DNA from: Panagrolaimus kolymaensis
Lineage: Eukaryota > Nematoda > Chromadorea > Rhabditida > Panagrolaimidae
DNA: 64,000 nucleotides
NCBI GenBank assembly: GCA_028622995.1
Contig: JAJQJQ010000026.1
Location: 1,674,001-1,738,000 of the forward strand
Direction of reading: 5' to 3'
The translations under genes and the position numbers were made by a program. Positions 34,678-46,991 of the stretch are shown here, piece by piece (positions within the stretch are counted from its first letter, which is position 1; each line of letters begins with the position of its first letter). The notes under the pieces were generated by a model. It saw only the letters and a program-made list of their open reading frames with translations. It was not told where the DNA came from and searched no databases.

Positions 34678-34685
34678 ATCCCCAA

Positions 34686-36247
34686 CTCAAAAAGCTGCTA
34701 GCTATTATTTACAAATGATTGAATCTATCCTCAAAAAGAAAAAAGCTCGCAAATTACCACCACCACTAAGACCACTATCAACATTAACAAACAAAAAAAA
34801 GCTCTAAAAAAGCATTCATTCCCTCTTCTTTTTTTAACAATTTGTTATTTTTTTGTTGTTAAATGAACTCCTCCAACATTAGAAGACTTTTTTTTCTTTC
34901 TCTTCCTCTTTTCCATTTTCATTGCTTTTAAAGGAAGGCAATGCTTTTGGCAGAAAAAGAAGGAAGAAAATGAACTACCCCAACAACAAAAAAAACGAAA
35001 AAATGATGTTGTTGATGTAGTTAAAAGTCCAGAAAAAAAAAAAGAAATCTCTACCACCACCAAACAACAAATAGGATAAAATTCTTCATCATTTTTTTGG
35101 TGTTGGTGGACGTGTTTTTTTGACTTTTTCCTAGCTTTTGATGGCTGCTGTTGGTTTTGTTGTTGTTAAACATCAAATCTCATCATTGGATGGTGACAAA
35201 CGGATTTAAATCATGAAAGAGTGCTATTTTTGACCCCAGTCAGTCACTCACTCACGCTCATGATGACATTGTTAAAAAAGGACATTTAAAGACGGCATAA
35301 AATTTATTAAAAATTTAGATTCAAAAGAAAAAAATTTAGAGAAGCTAAAAGTCAATGAGTTTTACTTTTTAAAAGCTTATGAAGTGAAAGAAGATTATGT
35401 ATGGTTGGTGTCTGAGAAGAAAAAAGAAAGAAGATAAAAAAAAAACGGTTCATTAGAAAACAAGCATTCCTTTTACTCAAAAAGAGAAAGAAAACCCATT
35501 CATTTAGAAACAACACCAAACTAATTAAAACAAAAAAAAGAGAAGGAGCAGAAATGAAAATTAAAAAGAGTAACGAACTTTAAAAATATTAATAATAAGT
35601 GAAACTAAACTTACTTGCCATTATTGATGATAATGCAAACAATTATGTTGTTGAAACCGTTTTTTTCTCCAAAATAAAAGTTATTAAAAATATGTAAGCG
35701 AAAATGATCTCGAAATAAATGCTTCACAATAAAAAAAATAAAAATAAAGTGAAACTGAAATAAAATAATGACAAACAACAATCAAGCAAGCAAGGAACTA
35801 AGGAAGAAAAGCTGCTGTTGTCGGTGCTGGTGTTATCAAATCAGAATCAAAAAAGGTAGGAAGGAAAGAATGAAGGAATAAAATAAAAATATTATAGCTT
35901 TTTTTATTGTACGTCGTCACAAGAACGAACACAGAAATGTCAAAAGCAAAAAAATATATTTAATGCTTTCCCCAATCAAAATCAGTATTAACATTTCCAT
36001 TAAAAAAAATGAAGGGAAAATGACACTTAAAAATAATATGTACTACAAAAGAATTCACTTTTTTATTTGAGTCTTATGCTTGCTTTCTTTGTGTGATAAA
36101 TAGAATGCCATAAATTTTTATGTTTAAAAAAGATATTATATTTTTATTACTTTTTTATTTTTTATTCCTTTAACTTGAAAAAATAAATACATAATTTTAC
36201 AACCATATTTAACCTTTCAAAAAAATAAATATGTAAAATAAAGCCCA
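34686..36247. other. Intergenic region downstream of the IR25a-type gene
   Basis: No gene supported. 34755-34790 on the minus strand has a short Val/Gly-rich frame that could be chance. AT-rich throughout. Confidence 0.45.
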
Positions 36248-39200
36248 TTAAAATTGAAAAGCAGAATTTGTATAATGTGGAGGAACATTTCCGTTATGCA
36301 ATGTGAATCGATTTGTCACCGTTGCTGTTCCTGAATTTGATGTTGATGATGATCCTTGACTATCAGCTGATACATTTGTCATTTCAGTGTTGTTTGGATG
36401 TAAAGCATTGGACCTTTTTAAAAGCTTCCTTAATGGCCCTTTCTTTTTATAATACATATATTCAAAAATGAGAGTAATAAAAGATAAAATAATTCCAGCC
36501 AAAATAACAATAAAAACTCCACCAATATTTTGTATTGAAATTCCATTCGATTCATCATCCACACTTGGGCATTTAACTTTTTTGGGATTATCATTCCACC
36601 ATTTTTCTTTTAACGCTTCTAATTGTCTTGAATTAAGTAAACTTAAAATGGCTGCAGAGATTTCATCTTTTAACCCACTTCCACTTTGAACTGCAATGGC
36701 ATAAGGCTTTCGAGAAAATTCAGTTCCAACTTGTTGAAGTTTACAATTTGTTAAAATTGCATATTTTATTTCCATTGCATCTCCTAAAAATTTTAAAATA
36801 AAGGCAATAGTTTTGCCAACAGCTTATGTATCTCACCAATAAAAGCAAACCCTGTATCAGAGTTCAGAACTCTATCAATAGCTTGATTAATACTATCTGG
36901 CAATTTTGATTCTTGCATATATCTCCACATATTTGTAAATTTATCTGATACTGGATAATCCCAAACTGCTAACTTTGCTCTTTCCAATGGACTCATACTT
37001 TCATTTAAAGACATTGATTTCCATGTGCTTAAAAATTTCTTTTATCCAATAATCCTTAAAAGGGGGAGACTTACTTATATAAAAGTTCTTCAATTTGTGC
37101 CATTCGCCTAAAATATGTTTCAGTTGCTCCACCTTTAATTGGAGCATATTCAACTTTATATTGCTTTGCAAGATCATCCAATGAACTAAAAAAAAGAAAA
37201 AAACATTTTTGAAAAAATAAAAAATTTTTTAAAGATGAGACTTAATTATTATTCTATTCATTCAGAGAATAAATATACTTACTTTATAGATTGTTCCAAT
37301 CTTGAAACAGTTAAAAAAGCTGCTAAATTTGCAGTGTATGAAGCAATAATAATGAAACCAAAGAGCCACCAAGTTGCTGCAACAAGACGTCCAGAAATGT
37401 TTTTTGGTGCTTCGCCACCTCCTAAAAAATGGGAAAAAACTTTTAATAATTATAAATTCGAATAGTCAATTATTTTTTTCCATGCCTTGAGGAGTTAATG
37501 AAGTTAAACAAAACCATAAACATTCTTTTAAAGTAAATTCTCGTTTCTCTGGATCAAGTTTAAATTTTTCTTTATTATTTGTGTAAGAATATGGACTAAA
37601 TCTTTCAAATAACCATAACAAAATGCTAGTAAATAAATATGCTGCGACAATACAAAGCCAAACCGGCCATTCAAGAACTTTCATAAATTTAAATAATGAA
37701 TATTCAACATCAGATTTTTTCATAAGAATTGTTGTTCCAACAAGATCATAATAAGGTACAGTAAAATCAATGTCCTAAAAAAATAAATATGAAAACGCAT
37801 TTAATTTTTTTTGTTGAGATTTCAAACATTTTCCCTTTCAGCCATAACTGAAAGCGGAGCCAAAGCTATATCAGCTTTACCAATGACCACTTCCCCGATG
37901 AGTCCATTCCAATTTCCATTATCATCAACATAACCAAATTTACCATCCGGGGCTTCATAAATTTCATATGTAAATGAAAGTTCTTGTTGAATGAGATTTA
38001 ACAAATCAATGCAATATCCTTGAAACTGGGAATTACTTCCAATTTCAACAAAAGGTTCTTGCTAAAACAAATTGGTTATTAGGAGATTTATGAATGAAAA
38101 AATAACGAACAATAACTGTAACAACTCGATAATGATTTATTTGTCTCACATCAACCGTAAGTGAATTATAAAAAGGATTGATTCCATTAATAAAAGTCCA
38201 ATTTCCAATCTAAAAAATTCAGACAAAAATTTGCATATTTTGTGTACCTTCAAAGTTGTTCAAGGCTTACAAATTTGTTAATACTTTGATCAAGCAACTC
38301 TTGTTGTCGGTCAATTTTAAAAATTCCTGCTGCAGTATCCTAAAAATTTAAATTTCCTCTTTTTTAAAACCATTTTTTCTCGGGATTTTACTTGATAAAA
38401 ATACGATTTAAAATGATGAATATATTGTCCATATTCATATTTAACATTAACCAAATTAAGAATATCAAACATAGTTTTATTTGTTCCCATATCTGTGAAC
38501 ACCAATTTTTGATCATCGGAAATCATCGAAAACAGAGTATTATTATTAAAAATTAAATATAAAAATGCCATTTCGATTGAATCAAAACATGTTGAAACTA
38601 CCATTTCTTGATAACTTTTAATGCTATAATTCATATCAATATTTAATTCTTGTGTAACTATGAAATCATTTAAAGATCGAATATTTTCTGCTTTTCCAGT
38701 TGGTAGCGCTCGAATTACATACATTTCCGTGGCTATACAATCATCGCATTTAAATGGCAATGTATCCAAGGCCAACAAAACCCAATTAAATTGTTTTCGA
38801 TCAATAAATTCTTGAGAATTTAAAATATAACTTTCAATTTTATTAGTTTTAGCTAAGAAAATTATGGTACTCGTCGACGCAGCCAAACTATTAATTTGGG
38901 TTTGAACTGAAGATGCGTCCGATGGATTTGAAACCATTGAAATAATATTTACTGGAAATGAAAGTTGTTGAAATGGTTGACGCCAAGTTGCATCATTCGA
39001 TACTGCAAAAAGGTAAAAAGAAACTCTTTATCGACAAAAAAAAAGTTAGGACTGTGAAACTCACAAAGTATGTCATCAAAAATTACTGTAACTCTATTGG
39101 TGACATTTATTTTATTAAAAAATTCTGTAAAAATATTTGGAAGTACCACGACAGCTGGAACGATGCGAATGTACTCTTCAAAAATTATTTCAGCGTCCAA

Positions 39201-39735
39201 AGTAGCTATAAAAATAAAATTAATAATTAATTTCCCAGAGACAGAAAGCGTAAAATTTACCTGGATATATTCCATTCCAATCAGTTAAATGTAATTGAAT
39301 CACCGCTAAATCAACTTGCTGTGATAATGTTTGAATTATTTCTCTTAGTTCCGCATTTTTTACCAAACTAATTATAAAATCAGTTTTTTCTGTTTTTTGA
39401 ATAACTAAAATAAATTGAATCAATAAAACTTTAAAACCTTTCCCTTGAAAGCCTACTATCAGCTCGAGTGGTAGCATTTCCAAGTTCAGCAATAGTTAAA
39501 CTAATTTCATTTGAAAATGAGTAAAAATCTTTAAAATATAAAAATGATACATTTAAATGGATTACCATTGCTTGAGCCAGCCAATCTTGCTCTTCCAAAA
39601 TTATTGCTGCAAAAAAAAACCATAATTTTAAACTTTTTTAAACTTTAAAAAATGGTTCTTACTAATAGTTGTTTCTCCATTTGCTAAATATATTAATGAA
39701 ATAAAACTTCCAAGGATAATACTCAACAATAACAT
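36248..39735 (-). CDS. IR25a: Ionotropic receptor of the IR25a type (variant glutamate receptor)
   Basis: About 13 exons. IR25a is the most conserved ionotropic receptor co-receptor in chemosensory and thermosensory neurons. [20 protein letters not shown] is the signal peptide. A long amino-terminal domain follows. Ligand lobe S1: [20 protein letters not shown] and [15 protein letters not shown], with the Arg that holds the glutamate carboxylate. Membrane part: [55 protein letters not shown], then [20 protein letters not shown] and [13 protein letters not shown], near identical to arthropod IR25a. S2: [47 protein letters not shown] (acidic ligand residue), [28 protein letters not shown], then the last helix [20 protein letters not shown]. 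The tail is Ser/Thr/Asn-rich. The intron after SLTPQ begins with GC instead of GT. An upstream in-frame ATG at 39813 is less likely. Confidence 0.93.
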
Positions 39736-40364
39736 TTTTAATTTAATCAAAGCAAAAAAAAACTTTAACAATGCGTTTCTTTTACCTTTTTTTTGTTGTT
39801 TTGAAATTTCCACTTTGTTTCATGGTTTCATATTTCAGAGAACATGAAAAAAATTTACCCAAAAAAATATGGACTCCATTTTTTAAATTTTTTTTGCAAT
39901 GTTTTGAGTTTTGAATTTCATTTTGAAATGGAGTAGTTTAATGAAAAGTAAAAAAATTATATGCACAAAATTATTTTTTTAAATTAAAAAAAATTTGCAA
40001 AATGTTAGTTTTTTGTTAGTAAAGTCCATTAGAAAGATGGATTTTGATCAACCGGCAGTATCGAACGTGACAAGTTTTCAAAGTGACAATCTTCAGTACT
40101 AAAACATGAGCTTCACTTCGCCGGCTATGAATTTAATTTTTCAAGCTCAAAAGCTACATATTTTTTGGGTGATTAATAATTTGAACAAATCAATATCAAA
40201 AAAGCTTTTGATTTTATTGTTTTAAGATTCAAATTAGAACAAAATTAGACAAATCAAAGAGAAAAAAGTTGCATAGTTAAATAAGTACAAGCCAACCACA
40301 AAAAGATAATTAATGGCAACATCAAGAAAAGTTTGCATACAAATTAAAACTCAAAAGGATGTAT
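39736..40364. other. Spacer upstream of the IR25a-type gene
   Basis: Promoter of the IR25a-type gene and 3' UTR of the next minus-strand gene. A less AT-rich stretch lies at 40045-40130. No coding region seen. Confidence 0.45.
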
Positions 40365-41011
40365 TTAAATGGATGGTAATTCAGTGGATTTCCATTCAGC
40401 TGAATTATAAATATATGCAAATCCAAGGAGAGCAGTGAAATAAAGGAAAATCAGAAATCCAACAAGGAAGGGCGCGCCACCAGCCATGGCGCCAATGGTT
40501 AGGCAGATAGCAACTGGCCAGCTAATAACCTAAAAAGTTTTTAAACTAATTTTTAATTATTTTTGTTTGATTAAACTTACAATTGCTAAAGTATGATGTT
40601 TGATAATCCAAGCTCGGTTAAAATGCAAAAATACGAAAACAAGGAAAAGAGAAAAAATCAATAAAAATAGTAAAACCATCAAACACGCGCAGACCCACCT
40701 AAAAAATAATAAATAATTTGATAAATTTTATATATCTTAAGGCTATATGGCGAACTTAATAAATGGCATATCGTAATCAAGGGGTACATACATGGGTGTG
40801 TAATATGGTTTCATCGCATATCCAATACCTTCAGTCCAACCATGTAATATTCCAAGTCCTGTTTCGCCTGCTATTAATACAATCATTTCCAATACCAAAA
40901 CAACCTTAAAATAGCCAAAATAATTATTTAAAAAACTTTTAAAAAATTGTAATCAAATCTAACCTGATAATCAGTGCTTCCTCTGGTTGGTAAAGGTTCA
41001 GTATTCGACAT
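40365..41011 (-). CDS. Uncharacterised four-helix membrane protein
   Basis: Four exons with matching phases give about 176 residues, starting MSNTEPLPTRGSTDYQ at 41011. Four hydrophobic segments are clear: VVLVLEMIVLIAGETGLGIL, WVCACLMVLLFLLIFSLFLV, TLAIVISWPVAICLTIGAMA, and PFLVGFLIFLYFTALLGFAY. Both ends are short and hydrophilic; the C terminus is NSAEWKSTELPSI. The first loop (KPYYTPMYVPLDYDMPF) is Tyr/Pro-rich. The layout recalls tetraspan families such as MARVEL or LAPTM proteins, but no family motif is firm. Splice sites are clean and the reading frame is intact, so a working gene is likely. It is divergently placed with the HAT-repeat gene starting at 41933. Confidence 0.75.
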
Positions 41012-41932
41012 TTTTTTATTATTTAAAGCTCCTTTTTACTTTTATTGAGTTCAAATCCAATGGGTCAGAGCAGCGACTGTCAATAACAGTTTTGGAAAAA
41101 AGAGAAAACGGCCAAAAAAAATTATGCAAATTTTACTCATTTTTAAAATTTTTCGTTAAATTAGTGGTGGTTGCTATGCAACCCGAACTCGCAAAACCAC
41201 TGTTGCGCGCAAACAAATTTTAAATTATTTTTTTCATGGCAATGACGGCGGTTTCATTCATTGTTGTTTTGCAACTTTTCTCTTTCCTCTTTTTTTGTTG
41301 TTTGTTACTTTTAGGTTATGTACCTATAGCAACGAATTTGTTTTTCCAATGGCAAAAAAAAGGTTTTAAACCGAACAGGAAGAAAAATAGTTAAAATAAA
41401 AGCAAAAGGTTTAAAAGTAATTTTTTTGTAAAAAAAAAGATTAATATTTTTCAATGTAAATTTAAAATATTACAATAATAAAAACAGAGATGACAAAAGA
41501 ATTGAAATATTTTGCAAAGAGTAATGATTGATTGAACGACCAATACATCCACATGATTTCTGCTTCTTTTTTTTGCCTTGATCCGATAATCCGAATGTAA
41601 AAAAAAAGTTTGTAACTTATTTAATAACAAAAAAAACTAATACTTCTAATATTTTTAAATAGAATTTTTTTTTGCATATATAAGAAAAATCGTTTAACAA
41701 TTTTTATTTAATGAAGCTTTCAAGGCGCCTTTAATTCTTTATTATTATTGCTAAAGAATGCAGCTAGGGCATTATTAAACTTGACCTCGCATTTTAATTA
41801 TATTTTTCATAAACAAAAAACAATAAAATAAAAGAATTTGCGACCAATAAACTTTTATTTATCTTTTTTTTGGGCTGCTCAGAATTTGGTTACCAATATT
41901 TTAAGTTATTTAGCAATTTCTCGGATAATAAA
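41012..41932. other. Shared upstream region of two divergent genes
   Basis: About 920 bases between divergent starts at 41011 and 41933, AT-rich, with no separate gene recognised. Confidence 0.5.
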
Positions 41933-44142
41933 ATGGCGACCAAAATCAGGCCGATGTCACCACGAGAATATTATGCTGAAGAAATAGTAAAGCTTGAAGA
42001 AGGTTTGGAAATAAATTCTTTCAACTACAAAAATAAACGACAGCTTTTTGTTGATTTTTCTCAAAAATTTACTACTCTTCCTGAAATTTGGAATAAATGG
42101 ATTGAGTATGTTTATTATTTATTTTATTTTTTGGTTTTTAATTGCATTTAAATAAATGATGGCCTTTCCTTTTCCAGATTTGAACGTTTATCAAATGGGC
42201 ATTTAATTGAAGGTCTCAAACAGGAGGCTTTAACACATTTGTTTTCATACAAGTTTATCAAAACTTCTGTCCAAGAAGTTAATTCGGTAAATAAATTTTT
42301 TATAAATTATTATTTTTTATCGTTTGCTTAACTGAATAATTTTTAGAGCCATGATTTTTATAAAACCATTGAATGCCCATATTTGGATGTAATTAGATTT
42401 AAATGCAATAATGTTAATCCTGAAATTGTAAAAGAAGGGTTACTTTTGGCTGAAGAGGCTTTATCATTTCCACATAGAAAACTTGAAGAGGTGTTGGAAA
42501 TTTATAAAAAAGCTTCAAGTTGGTTTCAAATTTTACAGAAAATTTTTGAGGTATTAATTTTTATCCCTCTTTTTAGGAAATTACATTTCCCCTGAAATCG
42601 TCCAAAGTTATCGAAATTCAAAGCATCTTTATTGGTCCTTGGCCAAATCGGAAAATGACGACAAAAAATGGTTTACTTTCCTTAAACTTTGTCATTCATA
42701 CGAAATTGTAATTCAAAATGTTGAAGCTCTAATTGGAGAAAATCCATGGAAATTGGGTTTATGGAAAATATATATTAATTATCTAAAAGAAATTAATAGC
42801 ATAAAAAGATTGAATGTTTTAAAACGATGTGCTCGATTATTTTTTAAGGATCGAGAAATTTATGAAGATTATCAAAATGAAATTCAGAAAGTTGGTTTAT
42901 CTCAAAAATGCTGCGTTGCTTCATGGTGGATTGATGCCATTAAATTAGGAATCGACTTTTATTCAATTGATGAAGCTCGAAAAGTTCTAGAAAAAGCTTT
43001 GAAATGTTCTGGCACGGAATCCGAAATCTTAAAATTTTCTTTATTTTTTGAAAAAAAATATGGAAATAGCAATAGCAAAACTTTAAAAATGATGAAAAAA
43101 TCATTAACTTATCTTTCAAAAAAACCTGGCCCTGGCGGCGCATTTTCGAAGTTACCTGAAAAAGAAGCAAAAGTTCCAAGTGCGGTGGCGGTGTCTGATT
43201 TATATACTTTTAAACATCCACGTGGCCAACAATTTGCTATACCAAACACAATATTATATTACGCTCTTCGAAACGGCAATGTTAAGCTATTTCATAATCT
43301 TTTGGGAACTTGTAAATCATTTTTTGCAAAGTTTAAAGTTATTCCATGTTTTGAATTGTGCATTGATGGAACTCAAATCACAGCATATTCCGCCCCAGAC
43401 AAAGAAGAAACACCTCGAAATGGATTTAATGAATTTATATTACAACAGAGTGAAATTCGTAATTATTATATCATTGACATCCTAACAGTTGAAGTCAAAA
43501 ATAATCGTGATTTTCTTACTAATCAACTTTTGGGAAGCATTTATCGATGTGATGCAAAAAAAATTAAATTTGTTTCTCAAAATATTCCATTACATATCTT
43601 GAACTTTTTTATTGGCTCCAATAATGTGACTTCAATTAATCTGATGAATTGCAGAATTTTGAAAGAAAATGGTCAAGAAATGAATGTGCAAGAAGTTGTT
43701 GGATTATTTCCAAATGCATTAAAAATAGAGTAAGCATCTTTACTTGATTTTTTCAAAACTAAAAAATTTCACTTTTTAGATTCGGCCCATTGTTGCCATT
43801 TACTCCAACTACAGCCCAAGATCTCTTGAATCTTAATTTCACTCATAAAATTGAAGAATTTAGTTTAGCAGGAGTTCCTTCAACTTTTGACCCATCAATT
43901 TTTTTTGATTTTGCTGTGGTAATTTTATTTTTATTTTTTCCTGTTGCAAAACCTTAATAATTTTCTTATTTTATTTTTAGAAAAATGCTTCAAATGAAAA
44001 TAAGAGCTCTTTTATTCTTACAATGTCTCTTAGTACTTCACTCACAGTTGAAAGACAATTTTATAATCTTTTACAATCAAAGCTAGATGCAACTAAATTT
44101 GCTGGTGAACGTCCTAAAATAACTACCTCATCAAGGTTGTAA
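41933..44142 (+). CDS. HAT-repeat protein with F-box-family-like C-terminal region
   Basis: Exons: 41933-42105, 42178-42286, 42347-42518, 42577-43729, 43780 to about 43918, and about 43981-44142; phases agree. The first 370 residues have half-a-TPR (HAT) features: LPEIWNKWIEFERLSNGHLI, SFPHRKLEEVLEIYKKAS, NPWKLGLWKIYINYLKE, DEARKVLEKALK. HAT proteins such as PRP39, SART3 and UTP6 scaffold RNA-processing complexes; I cannot choose among them. From about residue 400 the chain changes: LYTFKHPRGQQFAIPNTILY, LFHNLLGTCKSFFAKFKVIP, then LTVEVKNNRDF, ILNFFIGSNNVTSINLMNCR, FTPTTAQDLLNLNFTHKIEE and FSLAGVPSTFDPSIF. That resembles the C-terminal part of nematode F-box-type proteins. Both parts lie in one continuous exon (42577-43729). 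The donor at 42519 (GTTGGT) is weak. Confidence 0.7.
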
Positions 44143-44625
44143 AATTTGGATCTCAAAGTTTGTTAAAATGGATATCACAACTAGATGATTGAATTTTTAA
44201 AACCCAAAAAGGAGACTTTATTTTCATAAAGAAAATTTCATATCGATTATTCTTTTTTATTTTTCAACATTATTTTATTTTGATTTAATAAATATTTATA
44301 AAAATTTTCAACACCAGCCATAAATGTCATCGTTTTTTTTTGTTTTTGCTCTGCCTTTTTGTATTTATGAGTTTATGAAAGCAATATTTTTTTGTTATCG
44401 CAGAACGATCGAACATAAGCCGCATGTAACAAAAAAAAAGTTGTAAAATATTTGTCTATTCTTTTTTTGTTTCTTGTGTTGAATGAAAATCGACTGACTG
44501 ACTTTTTTTTTGTTCGTTCTTTCATTTTATTAAGCAAGCATTTTTTTTCGTTGATTTTTTTAACACGCGCTTATTTTTTGTTTGAAGTTTTTTTTAAAAA
44601 TTATGTTGGTTAAATTTTTAGATCA
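44143..44625. other. Spacer between HAT-repeat gene and MOCS1
   Basis: 3' UTR and promoter sequence, T-rich. Both genes are on the plus strand; the MOCS1 ATG follows a TTTTTAG acceptor, so trans-splicing is plausible. Confidence 0.45.
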
Positions 44626-46991
44626 ATGCAAAGGAAACCAAATTTCTACGGGTTTTTACAATCGATAAATAAATTTTCAACCAAAGTAAAATGTAAACCT
44701 GAAGAACCTCCATTATCATTGAAGCCAACACCAATCCAAATTAAACCCGATCCAACTGCCTCGATTGGTGCAACACCATTAACGGATAAATTTGGTCGAT
44801 TTCATTCATATTTAAGAATATCCCTAACAGAAAAATGCAATCTTAGATGTATGTTTGCATTTTTTTAATTCATAAAAAAAGCAAACGCTTAATTTTTTTA
44901 AAAATAAAAAATCAAAAATTTAGGTCAATACTGCATGCCTTTGGAAGGAGTTCCATTGACACCCGCAAGCCATTTACTTTCAGCTGAAGAAATTATCCAT
45001 ATTACCCAAGCTTTTGCTAAACTTGGCGTTGATAAAGTTCGATTAACGGGCGGGGAACCAACAATGCGAAAAGATTTAATTCAAATTATTGGTAAGAAAC
45101 TTTTTACAAAAAAAGAACCCCCACAAAAAAGCATTAAAAAAAGTGAAAACCAAATAATTTTTAAGAAGGAATCGCAAATGTTCCGGGGATTAAACAAGTT
45201 GGAATGACTTCCAATGGAGTGGCATTGCATGGAAAACTTGATCGATTGATTAATGCGGGATTATCTAAATTGAATCTCAGCATCGACACTTTGGTTGAAC
45301 CTAAATATGATTTTATGGCTCGACGATCAGGATTTAAAAATGTTTGGAAAAGTATTGATAAAGCAGAAAATTTATTTGATATGCTTAAAGTTTGTTTTTT
45401 CAAAGCTAAAATGTGTCTTTTAAAAAGTAGTTTTATAGTTAAATTGCGTGGTTATCCGTAAATTTAATTTGGATGAAATCGTTGATTTTGTTGAGTTAAC
45501 TCAAAATCGAGTAAGTTAAATTTGACTTTTATTCAAATTATAAAACGTTTCTTTCAATGTTGCTTTCAGAAATTGGATATTCGTTTCATAGAGTTTATGC
45601 CATTTGGTGGAAATGATTATGAAATGAAAAAATTTGTTCCATATAAAGAAATGTTAGGAAAAATTATAGAAAAGTTTGGTGATATTGAGCGACTTCAAGA
45701 TCATCCAAATGATACAAGCAAAGTCAGCAAGCACTTGCATTAATATAAAATTTTAAAATCGTAAATTTTAGGCATATAAAATTAAAGGCTTTAAAGGTCA
45801 ATTTGGTTTTATCACTTCTATGTCTGAACATTTTTGTGGAACTTGCAATCGTTTGAGAGTTACAGCAGATGGAAATTTAAAAGTATGAAATTTATTTGTG
45901 ATTTTTTCCAAAAATCAAAATTTTTTCATTTTTTTTTTTGGTTTTTAGGTTTGCCTACATGGAAATGCAGAAGTATCACTTCGAGATGCAATTCGATCAG
46001 GAACCAATAATGAAGATTTGGAAAATATTATTGGTCAAGCAGTTTATAAGAAAAAAGCTAAACACGCAGGTTTGTTTTTTAAACATTTTATTTTGTAAAT
46101 TTTAAAGCTTTGAATTTTTAGGTATTGAGCAATTAATGAGCATCAAAAATAGGCCAATGATTTTAATCGGTGGGTAATATTTATTAAAGGCAAGAAAGCA
46201 GTTATTTTCTATGGATATTATTTTGACCATTAATTTGTAGATAAACATATCAATTCATCATTATTTTCTTCTTCACTTAATAATAATTCTTTATTTATTT
46301 TATCAAATCCTTTTTTAAATTTAAATTTTAATAATAGTATTCGTAATTATTCCATTTCTTCTTCTTCTTTAACTCATATAAATCAAGATGGTAAAGCTTC
46401 AATGGTGGATGTTTCTTCCAAAGCTTCAACGACTCGAATTGCACTTGCTCAATCTAAAATTATAGTATGCTTTTTTGATGAAATATTTTTTTTAATGAAT
46501 TTTTTGTTTGTTTAGGTTTCTCCAAAAATTTTCTCTGCTTTAAAAGAAAATTCGATTAAAAAAGGAGATGCTTTGAGTACGGCTCGTATCGCCGCAATAA
46601 TCTCAGCTAAAAAAACATCCGATTTTATTCCACTTTGTCATCAAATTCCTTTAACCGATATTCAAATTAAATTTTTCTTTGATGAGGTTTGTTTTAATTT
46701 GACTGAAAAAATCAATAAATTTTTTTACGTGATCCAGTTTTTTTATTTTAGAATGCTTCAGCAGTGTATATTTTTTCTCGTGTCAAAACTAATTGGTTTA
46801 CTGGGGTTGAAATGGAAGCTTTAACGTCTTCTTCCATCGCTGCTTTAGTTATATATGATATGTGTAAAGCTTTAGGGCATGATATGGAAATATGTGAAAC
46901 AAAATTAATTGGAAAAATTGGTGGTAAAAATAATATCGGAATTGTAGATTTTGATAAATTACCTTTAAATTTTTCGAATAACTTAGTTTAA
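44626..46991 (+). CDS. MOCS1: MOCS1: MoaA-type radical SAM enzyme plus MoaC-type cyclase (molybdenum cofactor step 1)
   Basis: Eleven exons; E1 44626-44848 to E11 46752-46991. The MoaA part turns GTP into 3',8-cyclo-7,8-dihydro-GTP; the MoaC part converts that to cyclic pyranopterin monophosphate. Moa[21 protein letters not shown] carries the CX3CX2C cluster for the S-adenosylmethionine-binding 4Fe-4[15 protein letters not shown] follows; [20 protein letters not shown] gives the second cluster (CX2CX13C). Moa[77 protein letters not shown] and [13 protein letters not shown] contain its active-site residues. Exon 8 ends ATC-G at 46169. Read through without splicing, it continues Ile-Gly-Gly-stop (stop 46175-46177), the Gly-Gly tail that free MOCS1A needs; spliced, it fuses to MoaC through a Ser/Asn-rich linker. 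The N terminus may be a mitochondrial presequence. Confidence 0.95.

Noticed and set aside
34385..34678. Long open frames on both strands (Arg/Gly/Pro-rich) in the GC-rich block
   Set aside because: They are by-products of GGGCC repeats inside the hAT-type MITE; both strands are open equally and codons show no protein pattern.
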